A stretch of 25,857 nucleotides of DNA from Planctomycetota bacterium (GTDB taxonomy: Bacteria; Planctomycetota; Planctomycetia; Pirellulales; Pirellulaceae): NCBI GenBank assembly GCA_026692885.1, contig JAPLNJ010000829.1, positions 1 through 25,857 on the forward strand. The letters are read 5' to 3'. The position numbers and the translations under genes were made by a program. Shown one piece after another: positions 8,955 through 16,602 of this stretch. Position 1 is the first letter of the stretch. The number at the start of each line of letters is the position of its first letter. The notes beneath the pieces are model-generated. The model ran no database searches, was not told where the DNA came from, and saw only the letters and a program-made list of their open reading frames with translations.

Positions 8955-9611
8955 ATGACCATCGTCCTGGACCAAGCCCCGCCCGTTCCACCTGGTGTTG
9001 GTGAAGAGCGGTTTCTGCTGGCCGATATCCGCTGGGATTTTTACATCGCCTTCTGCGAAGAGATCGGCGAACGCCCCCTGCGCCTCACCTACAGCGACGG
9101 GATGCTGGAAATCATGATCACCAAGGCCCCGCACGAATTCTATAAGAAGATGCTGGCCAAGTTGATCGAGATGATCCTCTTGGAAGGCAATATCCCCGCG
9201 CGGTCTGGCGGTTCGATGACGTTCCAGCGAAAAGACTTGGAGAAGGGTTTCGAGCCGGACGAATGCTGGTGGATCGAGCGGGAAGCAGAAGTTCGCGGGA
9301 AGAAAGAATTCGACTTCCGACACGATCCGCCACCGGATCTGGCGATCGAGATCGAGATGAGCCGCAGTCTGGTCAGCCGCGTCGGTATTTTCGCCGCGAT
9401 GGGCGTCCAGGAACTGTGGCGGTACAACGGCCAGAGACTCCGTTTCTGCGTGTTGCAAGACGATGGCACCTACCAGGACCAGGACACGAGTCTCGCCTTC
9501 CCCTGGCTGCGGCCCGCCGACATCGAGTCCTACCTGCAGATCGACGACGGCACCGACGAAACCACCCGCCTCCGGCGTTTCCGCGATGAGCTCCGCGAAC
9601 CGAGGCCCTAA
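8955..9611 (+). CDS. Uma2-family (DUF820) putative PD-(D/E)XK nuclease-fold protein
   Basis: This is a 218-residue protein. The DUF820/Uma2 signature is visible as LTYSDGMLEIM, FEPDECWWI (D102, E103), PPDLAIEIEMS (D128, E132, E134) and a C-terminal GVQELWRYNG. Members share the restriction-endonuclease-like fold and are often multi-copy in cyanobacteria and planctomycetes; their biological role is poorly known. The acidic residues expected at the active site are present. ATG 8955 is preceded by GAGG about 10 bases upstream. The gene is a single unit with palindromic elements on both sides. No toxin-antitoxin or restriction partner is adjacent. Confidence 0.88.
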   Translation: MTIVLDQAPPVPPGVGEERFLLADIRWDFYIAFCEEIGERPLRLTYSDGMLEIMITKAPHEFYKKMLAKLIEMILLEGNIPARSGGSMTFQRKDLEKGFEPDECWWIEREAEVRGKKEFDFRHDPPPDLAIEIEMSRSLVSRVGIFAAMGVQELWRYNGQRLRFCVLQDDGTYQDQDTSLAFPWLRPADIESYLQIDDGTDETTRLRRFRDELREPRP

Positions 9612-10065
9612 ACGCGATGTCCACCAGAATCACGTCGCCACGACTATAGCTGGTCATAGACGGCATCCTCGTCCTTGTCCCAGACTTCCTGCAACGAGCG
9701 GCCCGAAACGGCCAGCCAATCGGAAATCAACTCGGCTTCGGACGGATGCTCCTGCCCTGGGCCTCGCAAAACAGTGTCGCGAGGCAGGCCAGAGTTTGTT
9801 CCACTTCTGTTCCGCCCGCAGACATGGGTCAGTCCTTCAAATTTCAGTTCTTGCGGCCTCTGGGCAACGAGGGAGGAGAGTCTCGCCGCCGCAAAAAACT
9901 GAAATTTGAACGACTGACCCTAGCCGCCGTTTCCGCCCGGTTTTGCGAGGCCCACTCCTGCCCCGTCAAGTCGAGCAACGCAGCTCCGAGACCAAACGTT
10001 TACTTGCTTCTGGACTTCAATGTTGCGTCATCAAACCTGGACCTTTTTTGGAAGGAACCTTTGTC
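9612..10065. other. Intergenic region with nested inverted repeat
   Basis: No gene is supported. The frame of the next gene is open from 9943, but the part before 10066 overlaps the inverted repeat and shows no protein similarity. The nested repeat at 9758-9954 is listed separately. Confidence 0.6.
9758..9954. repeat. Nested inverted repeat, possible MITE or IS remnant
   Basis: The outer arms are a perfect 15-bp pair: TGGGCCTCGCAAAAC at 9758-9772 and GTTTTGCGAGGCCCA at 9940-9954. The inner arms are about 32 bp: 9826-9857 begins GGGTCAGTCCTTCAAATTTC, and 9888-9920 is its reverse complement with one insertion and two substitutions. The inner loop is 30 bases. The inner element is more AT-rich than its surroundings. 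Confidence 0.8.
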
Positions 10066-11322
10066 ATGCGAAGCTTCGTCGGACTGGCCGCCCTGATTTG
10101 TTGTGGCCTTGCCTCGCGGGCCCCGGCTGGCGACTGGCCCCAGATTCTGGGACCGCAGCGGAATGGCCAGGCCGATGGTGAGACACTGCAACCGTGGCCG
10201 GAGTCGGGACTGAAGACGTTGTGGACTTATGAACTGGGCCAAGGCTATGCCGGGCCGGCGGTGGCGGACGGTCGCGTCGTTATCTTTCACCGCGCCGGCG
10301 ATTCCGAGCAACTCGACGCGCTCGATGCCAAGACCGGACGGTCGCTGTGGCAAGTCGCCTTTCCTGCTTCGTACCGCGGCGGAATCGATTCGGACACGGG
10401 GCCGCGCTGCGTGCCCCTGATCCATGCCGGCTGCGTGTACGTGTTCGGCGCGGCGGGTGACCTGCACAGTGTGGAACTGGCGTCAGGCAAGAAACGTTGG
10501 TCGCGGCAGACGTACCGCGAGTATCGCGGCAACGCAGGATACTTCGGCGCCGGCAGCAGCCCGATCGTCGTGGGCGACAAATTGCTGGTCAACGTGGGCG
10601 GTGACAAAAACGCAGGGATCGTGGCTTTTTCGCTCGCCGACGGCCAGACACGCTGGACCGCGACGGCGGAAAAGGCCAGTTATGCCTCGCCTGCGCTGGC
10701 GACGGTCGACGGGCACCAGCACGTCATTTTCGTGACACGACTGAGCGTGGTTTCGCTGAATCCTGAAGACGGGTCCGTCCGCTTCAGCTTTCCTTTCGGT
10801 CAGCGCGGCCCGACCGTGAACGCCGCCACCCCGCTGGTCTTCGGGCAGAATCTATTCCTGACGGCCAATTACGGCGTCGGGGCGAAATCCGTGACTATCG
10901 GGGCCACGGACGCTGCCCCGGTGTGGGCCAGCGACGAGTCGTTGTCGAGCCAGTACGCCAGCCCGGTCTACGCGGCCGGCTATCTGTACGGGATCCACGG
11001 TCGTGAGGACGTGGGGGTGCCCGATCTGCGCTGCGTCGAGGCGCAGACGGGGAAGGTCCAGTGGTCCGAAACCCGGTTTGGGACCGCCCATCTGATCCTG
11101 GTCCGCGAGCAGTTGTTGGTGTTCGCGGTGGACGGGCGACTGGTGTTGGCGAAAGCGAGTCCCCGTGGGTTTCAAACCCTGGCCGCCGCCAAGATTTCAG
11201 AGGCCGTCACGCGGGCCTTGCCGGCGCTGGCAGACGGGCGTCTGTATTTCCGCGAGAATGCCAACGGTGCCGGCACGTTGCGATGTCTGCAGTTGCCGAA
11301 TGTGGCGAGCGGGGGACGGTAA
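10066..11322 (+). CDS. Secreted PQQ-like beta-propeller repeat protein
   Basis: This is a 418-residue protein. A signal peptide is evident (RSFVGLAALICCGL...APA|GD, cleavage near residue 21). The mature start DWPQILGPQRNG is typical of planctomycete periplasmic PQQ-propeller proteins. Blades carry the repeat alpha-turn-Trp pattern: LDAKTGRSLWQ, ELASGKKRWSR, SLADGQTRWTA, NPEDGSVRFSF and EAQTGKVQWSE. Such proteins may be quinoprotein-like or purely structural; no catalytic signature or dehydrogenase companion is visible, so no reaction is claimed. ATG 10066 follows GAAGGAA with good spacing and is the only start giving a leader peptide. A family A repeat begins at the base after the stop codon. 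Confidence 0.88.
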   Translation: MRSFVGLAALICCGLASRAPAGDWPQILGPQRNGQADGETLQPWPESGLKTLWTYELGQGYAGPAVADGRVVIFHRAGDSEQLDALDAKTGRSLWQVAFPASYRGGIDSDTGPRCVPLIHAGCVYVFGAAGDLHSVELASGKKRWSRQTYREYRGNAGYFGAGSSPIVVGDKLLVNVGGDKNAGIVAFSLADGQTRWTATAEKASYASPALATVDGHQHVIFVTRLSVVSLNPEDGSVRFSFPFGQRGPTVNAATPLVFGQNLFLTANYGVGAKSVTIGATDAAPVWASDESLSSQYASPVYAAGYLYGIHGREDVGVPDLRCVEAQTGKVQWSETRFGTAHLILVREQLLVFAVDGRLVLAKASPRGFQTLAAAKISEAVTRALPALADGRLYFRENANGAGTLRCLQLPNVASGGR

Positions 11323-11437
11323 GGCGAGCGGCAGGAAATAGCTTACCCAACTCAATGGTGGAATGGTCTTCCCAGACCGTCCCGATTGGCCCGGGAAGGC
11401 CGACCTGCGGGTAAATTATTTCCTGCCGCTCGCCCAA
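11323..11437. repeat. Large inverted repeat built from two family A copies
   Basis: The arms 11323-11348 and 11409-11434 are reverse complements at 24 of 26 positions (core CTCGCC...GGGTAA). The 60-base loop contains its own small palindrome GGTCT-TCCC-AGACC. The structure lies between the convergent PQQ-protein and lpxA genes, starting immediately after the former's stop and ending 18 bases before the latter's stop. It could act as a bidirectional transcription barrier. Confidence 0.85.
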
Positions 11438-11454
11438 TGGGTTCGGGCTCGGCT

Positions 11455-12315
11455 TCAACCGGCCGCCGGACGCACGTTCAGGGACGCTGTCCGTTTCACT
11501 TCGTCCGCCGCGAATAGCTTGAGGGTCGAGCGTCGAGCGCGCCGTTCTTGGACGAAACCGCGTTCGCCGACCTTGAGGAATTCGTAGAAGGCTGCGGCGC
11601 GACCTGTCTTGAATTCCCGTTTCAGCGTCGCCAACACATCATTCCAGCGCAACCCGCTGCGGTAGATCACGCGGTACGCTGCCTTCAGCTGTATCAAATC
11701 GTCTTCCGTGAATCCGTTTCTCTGCAATCCGACGCGGTTCAGGCCGACCACTTCGCTGGACAGGCCATCGACGGTGATGAAGGGGGGCACGTCACGCGTG
11801 ATATGGGCCTGTCCGCCGACCATCGCCAGTTGACCGATGCGGCAGAACTGATGGACGCCGACCGCACCGGAGATGTAGGCCCGATTCTCGATCGTCACGT
11901 GGCCGGCGATCATCGCATTATTGGCCATGATGCTGTTGTCGCCCACATGGCAATCGTGCGCGATGTGGACGTTGACCATGATGAAATTATTGTCGCCGAC
12001 CACGGTACGGTCGTCATCGTGCAGGCCGCTGTGAATCGTCACGTGTTCGCGAATGGTGTTGCCGGTGCCGATGATCAGGCGTCCCACCTGCTTGCCGGCG
12101 TGGATATGCTGCGGCCGGCCGCCCAGGACCGTGCCCTCCGCCACTTGGTTATTCTGACCCAAGCGAGTACCCGTCTTGACCACCACATGGCTCGCCAGCC
12201 GGCAGCCGGCTTCGATAACCACGTCGGACTCGATCACGCAGAAGGGGCCGATGGACACCTCGGCTGCAATTTCTGCTCGTGGATCAACGACTGCCGTGGG
12301 ATGGATGCTAGCCAC
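11455..12315 (-). CDS. lpxA: Acyl-ACP--UDP-N-acetylglucosamine O-acyltransferase
   Basis: LpxA transfers a 3-hydroxyacyl group from ACP to UDP-GlcNAc, the first step of lipid A synthesis in the cytoplasm. The 286-residue product has a left-handed beta-helix of hexapeptide repeats (HPTAVVDPRAEI, VSIGPF, CVIESDVVIEAGC and onward). It carries the LpxA motif HIAH at 117-120, with H120 as the expected catalytic base, then HQFCRIGQLAMVGG and DVPPFITVDG. The C-terminal alpha-helical part is slightly longer than in the usual ~260-residue enzymes and basic (QERRARRSTLK). Translation starts at GTG 12315, preceded by AAAGGGG. The gene stands alone; lpxD, fabZ, lpxB and lpxC are not adjacent. It is convergent with the PQQ gene and divergent from the TPR gene. 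Confidence 0.95.
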   Translation of the reverse strand: MASIHPTAVVDPRAEIAAEVSIGPFCVIESDVVIEAGCRLASHVVVKTGTRLGQNNQVAEGTVLGGRPQHIHAGKQVGRLIIGTGNTIREHVTIHSGLHDDDRTVVGDNNFIMVNVHIAHDCHVGDNSIMANNAMIAGHVTIENRAYISGAVGVHQFCRIGQLAMVGGQAHITRDVPPFITVDGLSSEVVGLNRVGLQRNGFTEDDLIQLKAAYRVIYRSGLRWNDVLATLKREFKTGRAAAFYEFLKVGERGFVQERRARRSTLKLFAADEVKRTASLNVRPAAG

Positions 12316-12545
12316 CGCGTTCCCCTTTACTCAACGTGAATTACTTGAAATCGGACCAGAAAGTTAACGACGCTCATCGGCACGCTAAACCGTGCAGACG
12401 AAGAAGATTTTTCCGCGAATCACATCCCGGTGGGGATGCCCCCTGCGACGAGCCATGTCAAGTTGTTACATTGAGAGGTCCCGTCGGGGCGGTATTTGTA
12501 CGCGAGGACTGGCAAATCGTTCAATAGCAAAAGGAGCGAGAGATC

Positions 12546-12884
12546 ATGGCCACGGTGGAGGAAGTGTATGCGCAGGGAGAAAAGTTCAAGGACGAGGGCC
12601 GTTTGGAGGAAGCCGTCGCCAAGTTCCAGGAATCGCTGGAGGTCGACGAAAGCTATGCCCTGGCCCATTTTGCGCTGGCCGTGGTCTACGGAAAACTGGG
12701 CCGTCACGAAGATGCCGTGAAGCACGGCGAGCGGGCTGTGGAACTGGATCCCCACGATCCGTTTTCGTACACCGCACTGAGCGTCACTTACCAGCGGGCC
12801 TTCGCGGGCACACGCGATCAACGCTATATCCATCAGGCCGAGGAAGCGATGGCGCGAGCGCACTCGATGCATCCCGCGCATTGA
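12546..12884 (+). CDS. Small tetratricopeptide-repeat protein
   Basis: This 112-residue protein is almost entirely TPR. Repeat 1 is near residues 4-37 (AQGEKFKDEGRLEEAVAKF), repeat 2 near 38-71 (AVVYGKLGRHEDAVKHGERA), and a third, looser one near 74-110. There is no signal peptide or other domain. TPRs mediate protein contacts, so this is probably a cytoplasmic adaptor; the partner is unknown. ATG 12546 has AAAGGAG at a good distance. It reads divergently from lpxA and is followed 128 bases later by the DUF6800-like gene in the same direction, so co-transcription is possible. Confidence 0.85.
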   Translation: MATVEEVYAQGEKFKDEGRLEEAVAKFQESLEVDESYALAHFALAVVYGKLGRHEDAVKHGERAVELDPHDPFSYTALSVTYQRAFAGTRDQRYIHQAEEAMARAHSMHPAH

Positions 12885-13012
12885 ATTCATGATTCCAGAA
12901 CCAGCTTTCCAGCCCGTGCCGGAAACGGTTGACGGGAAAAACTAATCTTGTTAAACCTTGTTACCAGCGCTCACAGGAGCGCCCAGCCGCTAGCAACACA
13001 GGAGACTTACGC

Positions 13013-13198
13013 GTGAGTGGTAGTGAACGCAGACGAGAATTGACACGACGTCGTCATCGCAAGATCAAACTCGATCAACTGAAACAGCGCACGGCCAAAG
13101 CCAGCGCTTCGGAGAAGGTCGTCATCGCCGCCAAGATTCGCCGACTGACTCCCGGCGCAGCAGTCATCATCGGCAGACTCGGCTTGGAAGAACGCTGA
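13013..13198 (+). CDS. Small basic protein, DUF6800-like
   Basis: This is a 61-residue, strongly basic protein. It starts SGSERRRELTRRRHR, then has a predicted helix KLDQLKQRTAKASASEK and ends VIIGRLGLEER. The arrangement of an ERRxEL..RRR start, an SEK centre, a LTPGA turn and a GLEER end matches my recollection of DUF6800, a planctomycete-restricted family of unknown function. Its charge would suit nucleic-acid or ribosome binding, but that is inference. Translation most likely starts at GTG 13013, which follows CAGGAG by 8 bases. The open frame extends back to 12929, but the added residues do not look like the family. Confidence 0.75.
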   Translation: MSGSERRRELTRRRHRKIKLDQLKQRTAKASASEKVVIAAKIRRLTPGAAVIIGRLGLEER

Positions 13199-13347
13199 GC
13201 TCGCGGCTTTGATCGGAAACTTGCACAGCCTGCAACGCTAGCTCGTTGGCAGGCCGGTGCCCAGCCGAACGTTCGGTTAGCCTGACCTGGGCTGAGAAAA
13301 CGGGCGAACAGAGTGAACCCAAAGTTCATCCTGATTTCGTTCCGGTA

Positions 13348-13425
13348 GACAAAAAGATCGATGACAAAAAGATCGAAGGAATCCCACGTTCCCAAGGAGC
13401 ATTTTTTGTCATCAATGTTTTTGTC
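13348..13425. repeat. Inverted repeat of GACAAAAA motifs
   Basis: The arm 13348-13370 (GACAAAAAGATCGATGACAA...) is the reverse complement of 13403-13425 (TTTTTGTCATCAATGTTTTT...) at about 21 of 23 positions. Each arm holds two TTTTTGTC/GACAAAAA units, and a further TTTTTGTC is at 13448-13455. It is A/T-rich and clearly unlike the surrounding DNA. Confidence 0.8.
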
Positions 13426-13545
13426 CTTTCATTTCCGAAACCCCTGTTTTTGTCAGCCCAGCCTGATCCCAGGCGCACGTCGACAGTGTGTTTCATTCTG
13501 CACGCCCAACCACTCGCAAACCGTTTGGTGCCCGTGTTGATCCAC

Positions 13546-13578
13546 GCTGGCGTTTTGCGCAACGCTACGATCAAGGCC
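13546..13578 (+). repeat. Dispersed repeat family B, copy 1
   Basis: GCTGGCGTTTTGCGCAACGC then TACGATCAAGGCC. It closely matches the copies at 16118-16144 (reverse), 16362-16397 and 19688-19721. Here it ends 11 bases before the hydrolase ATG and so supplies most of that gene's immediate leader. Confidence 0.8.
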
Positions 13579-13589
13579 GGAACAAAGCC

Positions 13590-15962
13590 ATGCTGCGATT
13601 CGTCCGCACTACCCTGATGCTGGCCATTTTGTCGGGCCTGATCCTGGCTATCTTGTTGGGAATTCCCGCAGGGACTCGGGCCGACGTCGTCACGTTGAAG
13701 AACGGCATGCAATTCGAAGGCAGCGTGGGCCGGATCGCTTCCCTGGGCGAGGATCCTATGAACCCACGCGGCGGCGGCGGAGCGGTCAAGAGCAAACAGG
13801 TCGTGCTGGTCGACGACGACTTGCGACGTACGTTCTTTTCGACGATCCAGACGCAATCGATAACCCCGAAGCAGTCCAGTCTGGAACGGATCCGCATCGA
13901 ACAGCGCGTGGCCAAAGGCAATCGCCGCATCGGCGCCGTGGGTCCGATCATCCAGGTCACACCGTTTGACGAATGGGGCCGGCGGGTGTTCAGCATGAAC
14001 ACGGCTCAGGGCCAGGTCGACGTGATTCAAGGCATTACGGAGGTCACCCCCGTCTACACCAAGGTCGAGGGACTGCAGGCCCGCAATGCGATTGTCTGGG
14101 ACATGCGGGTGGCCACCAGTTCCATCCCGCGCGAGACGCTCAGCAATGTGCTGCTGCACACGATCAAGCCTCAGGACGCCGATGATCGATTGCGCGTGGT
14201 ACGACTGTATATTCAGGCGGAGCGTTTTAAGGATGCCCGCGAGGAATTGGAAGGCGTGATCAAGGCTTTTCCGGACTTGGCGGATCTCCAGAAACAGGTC
14301 CAGTCGCTGCAGCAGTTGAGCGCCCGGAGGTTGATCGACGAGATCAAACTTCGGAAGGAGTCGGGGCAGCACGCCTTGGCCTTTGACATGCTCAATCGCT
14401 TCCCGCCGAAGGACGTGGCGGGCGAGGTCCTGGTCCAGGTGCGCGACATGCTGGAGGAGTACAAGAAACTGCAAAAACAGGGCGAAGACGCGCTCCGGTC
14501 GTTGGAGCAACACTTCGCGGCGATTCCGGCCTCGAAGACCAAGACCGATGTCGAACCGGTCCTTCAGGAGATCAAGGCCGAGCTGAACATCAACACCTTC
14601 GATCGGTTGGCCGACTACCTGCGGTTTGTCGGCGACGAAAAGATGCCCGCCGAACAGCAGCTGGCCCTGGCGATCAGCGGCTGGTTGTTAGGCAGCGGGG
14701 CGGGGATTGAGAATCTGACGGTCGCGGCGTCCTTGTGCGAAGTCCGCAGACTGGTGCTGCGATACCTGAATACGGCCGCGCCGCTGGAACGCGAGCAGAT
14801 CCTGCAGGAACTGCAAAGCTTGGAGGGCAGTGCCCCCAACTTCCTGGCGAAACTTATCGCGCACCTGAAACCGGCCGTGGACACGCCGGTCGACGAAGAC
14901 GCACCGCCCGGTTTCTATGAATTGAAGGTGCCCAGCTTGCCGGAAAGCCCGGAGATCACGTACTACGTGCAACTGCCGCCGGAATACGAACCGCACCGGC
15001 GTTATCCGGCGATCGTGACGCTCAACGGCGCCGGGACTACGCCCCAGCAGCAGATCGACTGGTGGGCCGGGGCCTACAACGCCGAGACCAAGCTGCGACT
15101 GGGGCAAGGCGCCCGTCGGGGCTATCTCGTGATCGCGCCGCAATGGACCAAGCCGCACCAGCGGGACTACGAGTTTTCGGCACGGGAACACGCGGCGGTC
15201 TTGGTTGCGCTGCGCGACGCCTCGCGCCGGTTCTCGCTCGACACGGATCGCGTGTTCTTGAGCGGCCACTCGATGGGCGGGGATGCCGCCTGGGACATCG
15301 CGCTGGCGCATCCGGACCTGTGGGCCGGGGTCATCCCCGTGGTGGCCACGGCCGACAAGTACGTCGGACGCTACTCGGAGAACGGTCGCTACGTGCCGTT
15401 CTACTTCGTCGCGGGTGAACTGGACAGCGACAAGCTCACCCGCAATGGTGTGGAGTGGGATCGCTACATGACGCGGGCCAACTACGATGTGGTCGTCGTG
15501 GTCTACGAAGGGCGGGGCCACGAGCATTTCCAGGATGAGATTCACCGGTTGTTTCAGTGGCTGCAGTTACATCGCCGCAATTTCTTCCCCAAGGAGTTTC
15601 TGTGCCACTCGATGCGACCGTGGGACAATTACTTCTGGTGGGCGGAAGTGGAGGACATCCCCAGCGCATCGCTGGTCCTGCCTGCGAACTGGCCGCCAAC
15701 AGGCACCGTGCAGACGGCGCGGATCGAGGGCCGCGTGACGGAAAAGAACCGCGTCTCGTTGAAGACTGGCGCCGGGCATGCCACGGTCTGGCTCTCGCCG
15801 GAGATGGTGGATTTCTCGAAGCGTCTCTCCGTGACCGTCAACGGACGCGAACGCAGTCAGTCGGTCGAACCCAGCACCAAGGTCTTATTGGAGGACGTGC
15901 GCACACGCGGCGACCGCCAGCATCCCTTTTGGGCCAAAGTCGATTCCCAGTCCAGCCGCTGA
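13590..15962 (+). CDS. Secreted large protein with C-terminal alpha/beta-hydrolase (peptidase/esterase-like) domain
   Basis: This is a 790-residue protein. An N-terminal hydrophobic leader (LRFVRTTLMLAILSGLILAILLG) ending GTRA|DVVTL indicates export or anchoring. Residues 30-130 form a beta-rich region (DVVTLKNGMQFEG). Residues 190-430 are helical, with coiled-coil-like stretches such as LADLQKQVQSLQQL and EEYKKLQKQGEDALRSLEQ. Residues 450-660 are an alpha/beta hydrolase: YYVQLPPEY, IVTLNGAG, then VFLSGHSMGG with nucleophile S561, likely acid D612 or D614, and H644 in GRGHEHF. Another ~130-residue beta-rich tail follows. The fold resembles PHB-depolymerase or S9-like esterases; the substrate is unknown. 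ATG 13590 is chosen for the leader peptide; its ribosome-binding site is weak. It stands alone. Confidence 0.85.
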   Translation: MLRFVRTTLMLAILSGLILAILLGIPAGTRADVVTLKNGMQFEGSVGRIASLGEDPMNPRGGGGAVKSKQVVLVDDDLRRTFFSTIQTQSITPKQSSLERIRIEQRVAKGNRRIGAVGPIIQVTPFDEWGRRVFSMNTAQGQVDVIQGITEVTPVYTKVEGLQARNAIVWDMRVATSSIPRETLSNVLLHTIKPQDADDRLRVVRLYIQAERFKDAREELEGVIKAFPDLADLQKQVQSLQQLSARRLIDEIKLRKESGQHALAFDMLNRFPPKDVAGEVLVQVRDMLEEYKKLQKQGEDALRSLEQHFAAIPASKTKTDVEPVLQEIKAELNINTFDRLADYLRFVGDEKMPAEQQLALAISGWLLGSGAGIENLTVAASLCEVRRLVLRYLNTAAPLEREQILQELQSLEGSAPNFLAKLIAHLKPAVDTPVDEDAPPGFYELKVPSLPESPEITYYVQLPPEYEPHRRYPAIVTLNGAGTTPQQQIDWWAGAYNAETKLRLGQGARRGYLVIAPQWTKPHQRDYEFSAREHAAVLVALRDASRRFSLDTDRVFLSGHSMGGDAAWDIALAHPDLWAGVIPVVATADKYVGRYSENGRYVPFYFVAGELDSDKLTRNGVEWDRYMTRANYDVVVVVYEGRGHEHFQDEIHRLFQWLQLHRRNFFPKEFLCHSMRPWDNYFWWAEVEDIPSASLVLPANWPPTGTVQTARIEGRVTEKNRVSLKTGAGHATVWLSPEMVDFSKRLSVTVNGRERSQSVEPSTKVLLEDVRTRGDRQHPFWAKVDSQSSR

Positions 15963-15979
15963 TGCGTTTGGCAGGCACA

Positions 15980-16006
15980 TTGGGCGAGCGGCAGGAAATA
16001 ACTTAC
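15980..16006 (-). repeat. Dispersed repeat family A, reverse copy
   Basis: TTGGGCGAGCGGCAGGAAAT then AACTTAC, the reverse complement of the copy at 1-27. It lies 17 bases after the hydrolase stop, so family A copies sit at the 3' ends of two genes in this window. Confidence 0.8.
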
Positions 16007-16086
16007 CCGTAGGACGGCCCTCCGAGGCCGTCTGGTAAAGCAACCTGCGGGACGCAGTGGACGGCTTCGGAGGGCCGTCTTACGGG
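16006..16086. repeat. 27-bp-arm inverted repeat
   Basis: Arms 16006-16032 (CCCGTAGGACGGCCCTCCGA...) and 16060-16086 differ from perfect complementarity at two positions, both G-U compatible in RNA. The loop is 27 bases. It directly abuts the family A copy. Confidence 0.85.
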
Positions 16087-16117
16087 AAGACCATCCTACA
16101 TCGGGTTGGGCAAGTTA

Positions 16118-16397
16118 GGCCTTGATCGTAACGTTGCGAAATGCAGTCAGTGATAGCGTTGGCGAATGCCCCTGGCTTGCCCGGGGGATAGTTACGCTCG
16201 TGGCTACACACGAACGCTCCCCACCCCCACTTCCCTGTTCCCCAGCGGCGGCTTCGCCGCCGCTGGGGAACGGGGAAGCGGGTTAGCGGTGTCTGCCCGT
16301 GTAGCAGCGAGCGTGAAGCTCCCCCGGGCAAGCCGGGGGCATCGAAAATCCCCAGTATATCGCTGCTAGCGTTTTGCGACACCTTATGATCAAGGCC
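16118..16397. mobile_element. 280-bp palindromic element with family B ends (MITE-like)
   Basis: The left end GGCCTTGATCGTAACG and the right end ...TTATGATCAAGGCC are inverted. Internal matching parts are also inverted: GCGTTGGCGAATGCCCC against GGGGGCATCGAAAATCCCC, and GTTACGCTCGTGGCTAC against GTAGCAGCGAGCGTGAAGC. Within it, 16169-16187 and 16321-16339 are CCCC..GG stems with CTTGC/GCAAG loops, and 16237-16271 is a perfect 15-bp stem with loop CTTCG. There is no open frame for a transposase, so it would be non-autonomous; mobility is inferred from the repeated ends only. Confidence 0.6.
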
Positions 16398-16602
16398 CCT
16401 TTCTTGGAGCACTCCGTTCCCCAAATGATCCACGGCCCGTAGCTTACCACAACAACCGCCAATTCTCCTATTGACCCTTTTTGCACCCCGCCAACCGGCG
16501 CAAAAGCTGACATGCACCCGCAAATACATCAATCCCAAAACTGATCTGGAGCGGGTTGGCGGGTTTCCCTATCCTCCTACAAACTCGGCAGTTGTTTAGT
16601 CC

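Larger units (their letters stand above)
13199..13589. other. Intergenic region with two repeats
   Basis: No gene is supported. It holds the GACAAAAAG inverted repeat (13348-13425) and a family B repeat (13546-13578) that runs to 11 bases before the next start codon. Confidence 0.6.
15963..16602. other. 640-bp intergenic block of palindromic elements
   Basis: No gene is supported. In order it holds a family A copy, a 27-bp-arm inverted repeat, and a 280-bp element bounded by family B ends. The last 200 bases show no structure that I recognise. Confidence 0.65.

Noticed and set aside
8955..9611. Uma2 protein as part of a defence or toxin-antitoxin system
   Set aside because: No partner gene, methylase, helicase or antitoxin-like small gene is adjacent, so no system can be claimed.
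13326..14513. A 395-codon minus-strand frame over the hydrolase gene start
   Set aside because: It overlaps the signal peptide and N-terminal part of a convincing gene and has shadow-type composition.
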